Shown piece by piece: positions 43,558-50,839 of a stretch of DNA of 64,000 bases. Numbering within the stretch: position 1 is the stretch's first letter; each line of letters opens with the position of its first letter. Origin of the DNA: Desmospora activa DSM 45169 (GTDB lineage Bacteria; Bacillota; Bacilli; Thermoactinomycetales; DSM-45169); assembly GCF_003046315.1 (NCBI RefSeq), contig NZ_PZZP01000001.1, positions 1,116,001 through 1,180,000 of the forward strand. Reading direction: 5' to 3'. A program made the position numbers and the translations under genes. The notes beneath the pieces are model-generated. The model did no database searches. It saw only the letters and a list, made by a program, of their open reading frames with translations, and had not been told where the DNA came from.

Positions 43558-43570
43558 TGACGGGGATACA

Positions 43571-43855
43571 ATGAACCGTGGTGGCTTGTTTGTGAGCGGG
43601 AGTATTTTATGTAGGCCATTGAACCATGGGTGATATTGCGCCGCTGACGACGGTTTTTCTCCGCTTTGGCTTGGCGGTGGCCACAATGTGACCGTTGTTT
43701 GGTTGGAGCCGGACCAGTGGCAGATCCGGCCTGATGAATGGCTTCCACTGCTCGATCTCGGTTTTACCGGTATCTTTTTGTTTTGGAGCACTTGGGTTGG
43801 GAATTGCCGCCGCCCTCTCGAGTGCCCAGATGACGGATACCGTAGTAAAAAAGCA
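43571..43855 (+). pseudogene. Decayed second EamA/DMT transporter gene
   Basis: Short blocks in different frames read MNRGGLFVSGSIL, then GDIAPLTTVFLRFGLAVATM followed by TGA, then LEPDQWQIRPDEWLPLLDL with GFTGIFLFW, then LGIAAALSSAQMTDTVV. In order these match the first half of a DMT transporter (PLT.FLRF.LA, LLGLTGIFLFY, ...). At least two frameshifts, an in-frame stop and loss of the 3' half make it non-functional. It lies tail-to-tail with proS. Confidence 0.65.
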
Positions 43856-43875
43856 TAGTGGATTGAGCTACACCA

Positions 43876-43910
43876 GAAAAACCCGGCTCTATGGAGGATG
43901 CCGGGTTTTT
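43876..43910. terminator. Bidirectional terminator downstream of proS
   Basis: AAAAACCCGGC / GCCGGGTTTTT with a 14-base loop that itself can pair. T-runs on both strands; it ends proS on the minus strand four bases beyond its stop. Confidence 0.8.
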
Positions 43911-43913
43911 CCT

Positions 43914-45359
43914 TCAATAAGACTTTCCAAATACAACGGTATGGGCGGCGGTTTCTCCACATACCAAACAAGATTCTTTGTTGACGGGAGGGGAGAGTGG
44001 GATGTTTCGACTGGTCGCTCCCGTTTCTTCTTTTACTTTTGTTTCACAGGCGGCTGAACCGCACCATCCGGCTAAGGCGAAGCCGCGATTTTCTTTTAGA
44101 ATCTGTTTATATTGATCCAGGGTGTCAACGGGGTAGATGTGCGCATCCAAAAACGATTTGGCCCGTTGATACATCTGATCGTGAATTTCTGTCAACAGTT
44201 GTTTTATTTCTGTGGCGAGATTCTCCTGTTTGACCGTTTTCTTTTCCCCGGTAATTCGAGATACCAGCACGACCACTCCATTTTCTAGATCCCGTGGACC
44301 CAGCTCCAAGCGAATCGGCACTCCGCGCATTTCATATTCGTTAAATTTCCAGCCGGGACTTTGATCCCGATCATCCACGCGTACACGGATGCCCGCTTGT
44401 TTCAGCTCCTGATACAGTTCGTCGGTACGAGCTAGCACTTGCTCTCTTGCCTTTGGTGGGCCGATGGGGATCATGATCACTTGGGTGGGAGCCACTTTAG
44501 GCGGCAAAACGAGTCCGCGGTCATCGCCGTGTACCATGATCATAGAGCCGATGAGGCGTGTGCTGGCGCCCCAGGAGGTAGTATATGCATATTGGTGTTG
44601 ATTGTCACGATTGAGATATTGAATATGAAAAGCAACGGCAAAATTGGTGCCCATATAGTGGGATGTTCCCGCCTGTACCGCTTTGCCGTCCTTCATCATC
44701 GCTTCAATCGAGTAAGTATCAACTGCACCTGCAAATTTTTCCGAAGGAGTTTTTTGTCCAACGATGACAGGGATGGCAAGAAACGTTTCCACAAAATCGC
44801 GGTAAATCTCCAACATCCGCATCGTTTCTTGACGCGCCTCTTCTTCGCTCTCATGGGCGGTATGGCCTTCTTGCCACAAAAATTCGCTTGTGCGCAGGAA
44901 GGGAAGCGTCCGTTTCTCCCAACGGACAACGTTTGCCCATTGGTTGATCAAGAGCGGCAAATCGCGATAAGAGTTGATCCACTCCGCAAACATATGGCCG
45001 ATCATCGTCTCCGAAGTAGGACGAATTGCGAGGCGCTCTTCCAATTTTTCGCCACCGGCTTCCGTTACCCACGGTAGTTCGGGGTTGAAGCCTTCCACAT
45101 GTTCTTTTTCCTTTTGAAAAAAGCTTTCCGGGATAAAAAGGGGAAAATACGCATTGCGATGGCCCGTCTCTTTAAAGCGGGCATCCATTTCCCGCTGAAT
45201 ATTTTCCCAGATCTCATAACCATCCGGTCGAAATACAATACATCCGCGCACAGGCGAGTAGCTCATCAGCTCCGCTTTTTTAATCACATCGAGATACCAT
45301 TGGGAAAAATCCTCGCTTTGTGGTGTGACCGCTTGCACAAACGGTTTCTTTTTTGACAT
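43914..45359 (-). CDS. proS: Prolyl-tRNA synthetase, archaeal/eukaryotic-type (short form)
   Basis: Charges tRNA-Pro. Class II motifs are visible: motif 1 around YFPLFIPESFF, motif 2 in WEKRTLPFLRTSEFLWQEGHTAHE, motif 3 in GASTRLIGSMIMVHGDDRGLVLPP. The anticodon-binding domain (VIMIPIG... VRVDDRDQSPGWKFNEYEMRGVPIRLELGPRD) follows, then the C-terminal zinc-binding extension with GWCGSAACE and SCLVCGE. At 481 aa it lacks the ~180-residue editing insertion of the usual bacterial ProS. No T-box leader is seen upstream. Whether the genome also has the long form is not visible here. Confidence 0.95.
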   Translation of the reverse strand: MSKKKPFVQAVTPQSEDFSQWYLDVIKKAELMSYSPVRGCIVFRPDGYEIWENIQREMDARFKETGHRNAYFPLFIPESFFQKEKEHVEGFNPELPWVTEAGGEKLEERLAIRPTSETMIGHMFAEWINSYRDLPLLINQWANVVRWEKRTLPFLRTSEFLWQEGHTAHESEEEARQETMRMLEIYRDFVETFLAIPVIVGQKTPSEKFAGAVDTYSIEAMMKDGKAVQAGTSHYMGTNFAVAFHIQYLNRDNQHQYAYTTSWGASTRLIGSMIMVHGDDRGLVLPPKVAPTQVIMIPIGPPKAREQVLARTDELYQELKQAGIRVRVDDRDQSPGWKFNEYEMRGVPIRLELGPRDLENGVVVLVSRITGEKKTVKQENLATEIKQLLTEIHDQMYQRAKSFLDAHIYPVDTLDQYKQILKENRGFALAGWCGSAACETKVKEETGATSRNIPLSPPVNKESCLVCGETAAHTVVFGKSY

Positions 45360-45457
45360 CAGGCTTCCTCCTGCATGACGACAGCTTTTTGGTCTCTAGA
45401 AGATGTGTGACAAATGTCGCCTCATTTTTATCATCATAATATATTTGCGGTTACAGC

Positions 45458-45492
45458 AAAAGCGGCTCCCCTGTTGTTAGGGAAGCCGCTTT
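45458..45492 (-). terminator. Terminator of the small membrane protein gene
   Basis: GCGGCTCCC / GGGAAGCCGC with a 9-base loop, flanked by A-rich and T-rich runs, between proS and the upstream gene. Confidence 0.65.
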
Positions 45493-45503
45493 CTTCAGCA
45501 TCA

Positions 45504-45674
45504 TTACTGCACACCGATCAATCCGTCATAGACGGCGATCAGGGTGACGCCCACCACAGCTAAGGTAAAGAGTCCACCGAGTAAAAAGCCCACTTTGTTG
45601 TTGGTGCGTTTGTTATACAGCGTTCCCATCACAGCGAGAATGCTGACAAAAATTAAGATAACCGTCATATACAT
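45504..45674 (-). CDS. Small two-helix membrane protein, hypothetical
   Basis: A 56-aa product (MYMTVILIFVSILAVMGTLY ... KVGFLLGGLFTLAVVGVTLIAVYDGL) consisting of two membrane segments joined by a short basic loop (NKRTNNK). ATG 45674 is chosen because AGGTGAA lies 6 bases upstream; longer in-frame starts add 7-23 residues of unlikely sequence. It has its own terminator. I do not recognise the family; comparable DUF-type miniproteins are common in spore formers. Confidence 0.6.
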   Translation of the reverse strand: MYMTVILIFVSILAVMGTLYNKRTNNKVGFLLGGLFTLAVVGVTLIAVYDGLIGVQ

Positions 45675-45816
45675 GCGATGTTCACCTGCTTTCATCGAAA
45701 TCCGCTTTGTTGGGGAAAGGGTAGGACCGCCCCACATGCTCATCCTTCAGTATAATCATTTTTAGGGTAAAAACTCAATTCCCGGCGAAGAGGGATTCAG
45801 CACTCTTTTTTGAACA

Positions 45817-45906
45817 TCAGAACAACAGAATTCCGGTTGCCAGGGTAGTGATCAGCATAGTGAAGATGATGACATATACAACGAATTTGATCCAAAATGA
45901 ACGCAC
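45817..45906 (-). CDS. prli42: Prli42-like stressosome-associated miniprotein
   Basis: A 29-aa ORF, GTG CGT TCA TTT TGG ..., reading MRSFWIKFVVYVIIFTMLIT-TLATGILLF. It has a short basic N-terminus and one membrane helix in the pattern (K/R)xVVYxMLxAMLxSTLLxG of Prli42, the miniprotein that tethers the stressosome to the membrane in Listeria and relatives. GAGGTG lies exactly 6 bases before GTG 45906; an ATG two codons earlier abuts that ribosome site and is less likely. Too short for routine gene calling. Identification is by pattern recognition. Confidence 0.65.
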   Translation of the reverse strand: MRSFWIKFVVYVIIFTMLITTLATGILLF

Positions 45907-46047
45907 AACCATCACCTCAGCTTCTCATTTTAGCTTACCTTGTATGCCTTGTCTATTCGTAACTGTAGGGGTGAGACGGATACTCGTCAATTTTGATATA
46001 TTAGATTTGTAAGCGTTTTTTTATCAGCGTCGGAAGGGGAGAGACCG

Positions 46048-47703
46048 GTGTCGGAGAAAAGTTTTGAAACCCTCTACCGGGAATGGCAGGAGAAGACGGA
46101 AGAGCTGTTGCAAAAATATCCCGAACAGAAAAATCGGTTTGAAACCTTATCGGGAATCGGGATTGAGCGAGTTTATGTCCCGGATGGAGCGAGTAGGAGA
46201 GAGTCGGAGAGGATTGGGTTGCCGGGGGAGTATCCATATACGCGCGGCATCCGACCGACCATGTATCGCTCTCGCCATTGGACGATGCGCCAGTATGCCG
46301 GTTTTGGGTCAGCGGAAGAGACGAACCGCCGCTTTCGTTATCTGTTGGAGCAGGGGCAGACGGGGTTATCCGTCGCCTTCGATCTGCCGACACAAATCGG
46401 CTATGACTCGGATGATCCGATGTCTGCGGGGGAAGTGGGCAAGGTCGGGGTGGCGATCGATTCGTTGGCGGATATGGAGACGTTGCTACAGGGGATCCCA
46501 TTGGACCGAGTGAGCACCTCTATGACGATCAACGCACCAGCGGCAGTGCTGCTTGCGATGGTTATAGCGGTAGGGGAAAAGCAGGGAATCCCGTCTCATC
46601 TACTGACGGGAACGATTCAAAACGATATTCTAAAGGAATATATCGCCAGAGGAACTTATATTTTTCCTCCACAGCCGTCGATGCGTTTAATCACTGATAT
46701 CTTTGCTTTTTGCGGAGAACATGTCCCCCGTTGGAATACCATCAGTATTAGCGGTTATCACATCCGGGAAGCCGGTTCTACCGCAGTACAGGAGGTAGCT
46801 TTTACCCTAGCCAATGGGATTGCCTATGTGGAAGCGGCGGTAAAAGCGGGTTTGGAAGTGGATCGATTTGCGCCGCGCCTCTCCTTCTTTTTTAACGCTC
46901 ACAATCATTTTTTTGAAGAAGTGGCCAAGTTTCGGGCGGCGCGTCGATTGTGGGCACGTATAATGAAGGAACGGTTTGGGGCGCAAGATCCGCGTTCGAT
47001 GCAACTTCGCTTCCATACGCAAACAGGGGGCTCTACGCTGACGGCACAGCAACCGGACAACAATGTGGTGCGGGTGACGTTGCAAGCGTTGTCCGCTGTG
47101 CTGGGCGGAACCCAAAGCCTTCACACCAATGCTCGAGACGAGGCGTTGGCGCTGCCGACAGAGGAGTCAGCCCGGATCGCTTTACGTACACAACAGATTT
47201 TAGCCCATGAGAGCGGGGTGACCGACACGGTTGATCCCCTGGGCGGCTCTTGGTTTGTGGAGTCGCTGACGGATGCGATTGAAGCGGAAGCAGAGGCGTA
47301 CCTGGAGCGAATTGATGAGATGGGAGGGGCGGTGGCAGCGGTAGAGCAAGGTTATATGCAGCGGGAAATTCAGCAGGCAGCCCTAGAGACTCAGCGTAAG
47401 ATCGAGTCCGGTGGAGAAGTGGTAGTTGGACTGAACCGCTACCGCTTGGAAAAGGAGACAGAGCCTGAGCTGTACCGCGTCAATCCGAAGTTGGCCCAGA
47501 AGCAAGTGGTGGCCCTTCAGGATCTACGTAAGAGCCGGGATTCCGTTCAAGTAGAAGCGTGTTTGGAACGGCTGAAGCAGGGAGCGGCGGGGGATGCCAA
47601 TCTGATGCCGTTGATTTTGGATGCGGTTCGCACATATGCGACGGTGGGAGAGATTTGTCATTGCTTACGTGAGGTGTTTGGAGAGTATCAACCGATGGTT
47701 TAA
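46048..47703 (+). CDS. Methylmalonyl-CoA mutase, catalytic subunit (split type)
   Basis: Isomerises methylmalonyl-CoA and succinyl-CoA with adenosylcobalamin supplied by the next gene's product. The 551-aa chain is the TIM-barrel acyl-CoA mutase domain alone: [95 protein letters not shown]. Tyr83 (RQYAGFG) and Arg201 ([10 protein letters not shown]) correspond to the Tyr/Arg pair of methylmalonyl-CoA mutases, where isobutyryl-CoA mutases have Phe/Gln. GTG 46048 has GGGGAGAG upstream. It heads mutase-B12 subunit-epimerase-(carboxyltransferase). No meaB chaperone is adjacent. Confidence 0.92.
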   Translation: MSEKSFETLYREWQEKTEELLQKYPEQKNRFETLSGIGIERVYVPDGASRRESERIGLPGEYPYTRGIRPTMYRSRHWTMRQYAGFGSAEETNRRFRYLLEQGQTGLSVAFDLPTQIGYDSDDPMSAGEVGKVGVAIDSLADMETLLQGIPLDRVSTSMTINAPAAVLLAMVIAVGEKQGIPSHLLTGTIQNDILKEYIARGTYIFPPQPSMRLITDIFAFCGEHVPRWNTISISGYHIREAGSTAVQEVAFTLANGIAYVEAAVKAGLEVDRFAPRLSFFFNAHNHFFEEVAKFRAARRLWARIMKERFGAQDPRSMQLRFHTQTGGSTLTAQQPDNNVVRVTLQALSAVLGGTQSLHTNARDEALALPTEESARIALRTQQILAHESGVTDTVDPLGGSWFVESLTDAIEAEAEAYLERIDEMGGAVAAVEQGYMQREIQQAALETQRKIESGGEVVVGLNRYRLEKETEPELYRVNPKLAQKQVVALQDLRKSRDSVQVEACLERLKQGAAGDANLMPLILDAVRTYATVGEICHCLREVFGEYQPMV

Positions 47704-47715
47704 GGAGGGAGAACC

Positions 47716-48126
47716 ATGAATCGGCCGATACGGGTGTTAGTAGCGAAACCAGGCTTAGACGGCCATGACCGCGGTGCGTTGATTATTGCACAAGCGCTGC
47801 GGGATGAAGGGATGGAAGTAATTTATACAGGCTTACGTCAGTCGCCGGCGCAAATTGTGGCGACGGCGATTCAGGAGGATGTGGATGTGATCGGTCTTTC
47901 ATGTCTTTCTGGTGCTCACAATGAGCTGTTTGCTGAGGTGATGAGCCTGTTGAAAGAGGAGGACGCTGAGGATATTGTGGTGGTAGGGGGTGGTGTCATC
48001 CCCCAATCCGATATTGCCGGCTTGTTGGAAAAAGGAATTGCTCGCATTTTTACACCTGGCACCTCCACCAAGGATACTGCTGACTTTATCCGGGAAGCGA
48101 TTAAGCGACGGGAGGCGTCATCATGA
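47716..48126 (+). CDS. Methylmalonyl-CoA mutase, cobalamin-binding subunit
   Basis: A 136-aa B12-binding domain protein that completes the split mutase. The base-off/His-on motif DxHxxG is LDGHDRGALIIAQALRDEG near residues 18-36, with the nucleotide-tail pocket motifs GLSCLSGAHNELF and VVVGGGVIPQSDIAGL. Start ATG 47716 has AAGGAGGG upstream, 12 bases after the large subunit stop, and its end overlaps the epimerase gene (ATGA). Size and order match the archaeal/Bacillus two-subunit arrangement. Confidence 0.95.
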   Translation: MNRPIRVLVAKPGLDGHDRGALIIAQALRDEGMEVIYTGLRQSPAQIVATAIQEDVDVIGLSCLSGAHNELFAEVMSLLKEEDAEDIVVVGGGVIPQSDIAGLLEKGIARIFTPGTSTKDTADFIREAIKRREASS

Positions 48127-48548
48127 TCCCGCTTCATCCTCATAAAATCGATCACATCGGGATTGCGGTTCGCTCGTTGCGCAAGGCTTTGCCCCTGTAT
48201 CGGGATGTGTGGGGGATGGAATATTTGGGGGAGGAGACGGTGGTAAGCGAAGGCGTACGGGTGGCTTTTTTCCGTTTGGGGGAAAGTAAGGTGGAATTGT
48301 TGGAGCCGCTGTCCGACGATAGTCCGATCGCTCGCTTTATCCATAAACGTGGAGAAGGGGTTCATCATGTCGCTCTCCGGGTGGGAAATCTTGAGGAGCG
48401 GCTGCAACAGCTAAAAGTGGCGGGTATTGAGCTAATCAACGATCAACCAAAGCGGGGAGCGGGGGGCAACCGTGTCGCTTTTCTCCATCCCCGCTCCACT
48501 GGCGGTGTATTGTACGAGTTATGTGAACCGGCGAAGACAGACGAATAG
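48123..48548 (+). CDS. mce: Methylmalonyl-CoA epimerase
   Basis: A 141-aa VOC enzyme that converts (S)- to (R)-methylmalonyl-CoA for the mutase. It opens with KIDHIGIAVRSLRKALPLYRDVWGME (first metal His), has KVELLEPLSDDSPIARFIHKRGEGVHHVALRV (Glu and second His) and closes with GGVLYELCEP (last Glu ligand). Overlaps the cobalamin subunit gene by 4 bases. The B. subtilis counterpart YqjC likewise precedes the YqjD carboxyltransferase. Confidence 0.95.
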   Translation: MIPLHPHKIDHIGIAVRSLRKALPLYRDVWGMEYLGEETVVSEGVRVAFFRLGESKVELLEPLSDDSPIARFIHKRGEGVHHVALRVGNLEERLQQLKVAGIELINDQPKRGAGGNRVAFLHPRSTGGVLYELCEPAKTDE

Positions 48549-48687
48549 TAGAGCATTGGGGTGAACGATACTGTCATACCGAAGTGAAAAATGGTCCCCG
48601 ATTTGGGTTGCACGAAAGTCAGGAGCAGCGATCAAACATTGGGTAAAAGTCTTCTACCAAGGGATAAAGGGAGAAGGAGGCGGGGCT

Positions 48688-50217
48688 GTGTATTCCAAAT
48701 TGGATGAATTGGCCGCAAGGCGGCGTCGGGTGGAGCAGGGCGGCGGTGATGATAAAGTTCGGGCGCAACATGAGAAAGGAAAGCTGACCGCCCGAGAACG
48801 GATTGATTTACTGTTGGATGAGGATACGTTTGTAGAATTAAATCCCTTTGTCGAAAATACCGCTGCCGATTATGGCGAGGCACCCGGTGAAGGGGTGGTA
48901 ACGGGATACGGTAAGATCCATGGGCGTTCGGTCTATCTATTTGCCCAGGATTTTACCGTATTCGGCGGCTCCTTAGGGGAAATGCATGCGCAGAAGATTG
49001 TGCGCATCATGGATCTGGCGGCTAAAAACGGCGCTCCCATCATTGGTTTAAACGATTCCGGCGGCGCGCGTATCCAGGAGGGGGTCGTATCCCTCGATGG
49101 CTATGGTCAACTCTTTTATCGCAATGCTATCTACTCCGGTGTGGTGCCGCAGATCTCCGTCATTATGGGTCCATGTGCCGGCGGTGCCGTCTATTCTCCA
49201 GCGTTGACCGATTTTGTTTTTATGGTGGAAGGATCGAGTCAGATGTTTATCACCGGACCCAAGGTGATTGAAACCGTGACAGGGGAGAAGATTTCGGCGG
49301 AGGATTTGGGCGGTGCTCGCGTCCATTCTACCCTGAGCGGCAATGCCCACTTTACGGCGGAATCGGAACCGGAAGTGCTCAATCAAGTACGTCGCCTCCT
49401 TTCCTTTTTACCGCAAAATAATGTGGAGGACCCGCCGCGAACTTATTGTAAAGAGGATGACGGCTGGACCGAGGAACTGGTGGACCGGGTGCCGACCGCC
49501 AGTACAAAGGTGTACGATGTACGTGGGGTGATTGATGCGGTGGTCGACCAAGGCGATTTTATGGAGGTACATCAGTCCTTCGCCAAAAATATTGTGGTCG
49601 GCTTTGGCCGTATCGACGGTCAAGTGGTGGGGATTGCCGCCAATCAGCCAAAGATGATGGCCGGTGGTTTGGATATCGATTCCTCGGACAAGCTGGCCCG
49701 CTTTATCCGTTTTTGTGACAGCTTTAATATTCCACTGGTAACTTTTGTGGATGTAACTGGCTTTTTACCGGGTGTCAACCAGGAACATCGGGGTATTATC
49801 CGCCATGGAGCCAAAATTTTGTACGCTTATTCGGAAGCGACGGTTCCCAAAATTACGGTGATTACTCGCAAGGGATACGGAGGGGCCTATGTCGCCTTAA
49901 ATAGCAAAGCGATCGGAGCCGATATCGTCTATGCCTGGCCCAATGCCGAGGTAGCAGTGATGGGACCGGAAGGTGCAGCTAATATCATCTTTCACCGCGA
50001 GATTCAAGAGGCGAGCGATCCGGCGGCGACTCGAGCTGAGAAGATTGAGGAGTATCGGGAGAAGTTTGCCAATCCGTATGTAGCGGCTGCCAAGGGTATG
50101 GTGGATGATGTGATCGATCCCCGGGAGACGCGGCAAAAGTTGAAGCAAGCGCTGGAGATGCTCAAACAGAAGCGGGAGACGCGCCCGGCGAAAAAACACG
50201 GCAATATTCCGCTATAG
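48688..50217 (+). CDS. mmdA: Acyl-CoA carboxyltransferase subunit (MmdA/PccB, YqjD-like)
   Basis: A 509-aa carboxyltransferase of propionyl-CoA carboxylase or methylmalonyl-CoA decarboxylase. Features: KLTARERIDLLLDEDTFVELNPF, the N-half oxyanion motif NDSGGARIQEGVVSLDGYGQLFYRN, GPCAGGAVYSPALTDF, and the C-half FVDVTGFLPGVNQEHRGIIRHGAKILYAYSEATVP and KAIGADIVYAWPNAEVAVMGPEGAANI. GTG 48688 has AGAAGGAGGCGG upstream. Genes for biotin carboxylase and a biotin carrier are not adjacent, so partner subunits must be elsewhere. Lies 139 bases after mce and before a small ORF. Confidence 0.94.
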   Translation: MYSKLDELAARRRRVEQGGGDDKVRAQHEKGKLTARERIDLLLDEDTFVELNPFVENTAADYGEAPGEGVVTGYGKIHGRSVYLFAQDFTVFGGSLGEMHAQKIVRIMDLAAKNGAPIIGLNDSGGARIQEGVVSLDGYGQLFYRNAIYSGVVPQISVIMGPCAGGAVYSPALTDFVFMVEGSSQMFITGPKVIETVTGEKISAEDLGGARVHSTLSGNAHFTAESEPEVLNQVRRLLSFLPQNNVEDPPRTYCKEDDGWTEELVDRVPTASTKVYDVRGVIDAVVDQGDFMEVHQSFAKNIVVGFGRIDGQVVGIAANQPKMMAGGLDIDSSDKLARFIRFCDSFNIPLVTFVDVTGFLPGVNQEHRGIIRHGAKILYAYSEATVPKITVITRKGYGGAYVALNSKAIGADIVYAWPNAEVAVMGPEGAANIIFHREIQEASDPAATRAEKIEEYREKFANPYVAAAKGMVDDVIDPRETRQKLKQALEMLKQKRETRPAKKHGNIPL

Positions 50218-50233
50218 GAAAGGGGAGGCCGCT

Positions 50234-50488
50234 TTGAAAAGGGAAGAAGAAAAACCGTTGGTGCTGCGATTGGTCGGTTCCGGGAGGGATGCCCACCAGC
50301 GCTTGCGCTTACGACACGCTTATGGCGTCACTTTTATCCGTGGAGCACGGGATCGTTCTCCCTGGCGCGAGGAAGGGCGGCGACATCAATTGTTGATCGG
50401 CGGGATGCAACGGGAACAGCGGTCATGGTTGGATCGGAGCGAACAGCGGCGGTTGCCGCCTCGTTCCGCTGATAAAGGCGGGTCATAA
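50234..50488 (+). CDS. Small basic protein downstream of mmdA, hypothetical
   Basis: An 84-aa Arg-rich product (LVLRLVGSGRDAHQRLRLRHAYGVTFIRGARDR...). TTG 50234 has GGGGAGG 6 bases upstream and lies 16 bases after the mmdA stop, so it looks co-transcribed. It lacks the AMKM biotinylation motif and the oxaloacetate-decarboxylase gamma membrane helix, so it is neither a biotin carrier nor an OadG-like anchor. No family recognised; the second half (RSEQRRLPPRSADKGG) looks disordered. Confidence 0.55.
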   Translation: MKREEEKPLVLRLVGSGRDAHQRLRLRHAYGVTFIRGARDRSPWREEGRRHQLLIGGMQREQRSWLDRSEQRRLPPRSADKGGS

Positions 50489-50533
50489 GGGAAGGAGGGC
50501 GAGGATAGTGGGTGACCAAAATTGCGCTGCAAG

Positions 50534-50610
50534 CTCCTAGCTTTCGGCTATGGGGATAAGGCGCTCACCGCTAGGCGACTATGGATGAAGGTAGAGGTTT
50601 TTAGAACCTC
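50534..50610. repeat. IS200/IS605-like hairpin cluster preceding the orphan omega-RNA
   Basis: CTAGC-tttc-GGCTATGGGGA (50534-50556) folds with one bulged T like the unit at 8202-8222. It is followed by a related CTAG-gcga-CTATG unit with GATGAAGG and then by hairpin GAGGTT-tttag-AACCTC (50594-50610) with a T-rich loop. The order hairpin, GATRA, G-rich stem with T loop parallels the 8.2-kb locus. Probably element-end sequence left by an IscB/TnpB-type transposon; no transposase nearby. Confidence 0.4.
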
Positions 50611-50678
50611 CCGGATTTACCCGTGAGGAGGCTCAGTTGACGCTGTGAATGGAGAAGGCATATATTGAAATTTGAGTT

Positions 50679-50806
50679 GCTGGCGAATGGGAAGAATCCA
50701 ATGCCCCAACAGAGGGTTTTGGCGGATACCAGGAAAGGGTGGCGTGTAAAGTCCACTTCCTGGTAAGGAACCTTGCCACGTAGCGAGCCCTGGCAGTGCA
50801 GCGGCC
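50679..50806 (+). ncRNA. Orphan HEARO / IscB omega-RNA scaffold
   Basis: The sequence follows the conserved order of the HEARO RNA (guide scaffold of IscB): GGCGAATGGGAAGAATCC, then GGGTTTTGGCGGATACCAGG, GGCGTGTAAAG, CTGGTAAGGAACCTTGCC and GGCAGTGCAGCGGCC. Pairing supports it: ACCAGGAA (50728-50735) with TTCCTGGT (50757-50764), continued inside by GTGG/CCAC around the GTGTAAAG loop, and TGCC (50774-50777) with GGCA (50792-50795). The 5' boundary is uncertain; the guide would lie just upstream of the scaffold. There is no iscB reading frame here or elsewhere in the window. It ends ~30 bases before the next gene, on the same strand. Confidence 0.8.
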
Positions 50807-50839
50807 AAATATATACATAATACGAAAGTTGGGATGAAC

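Noticed and set aside
45360-45503. T-box upstream of proS
   Set aside because: The 5' region is short and holds only the upstream gene's terminator; no T-box core motif.
50234-50488. Small ORF after mmdA as biotin carrier protein
   Set aside because: No (A/V)MKM biotinylation motif and strongly basic composition.
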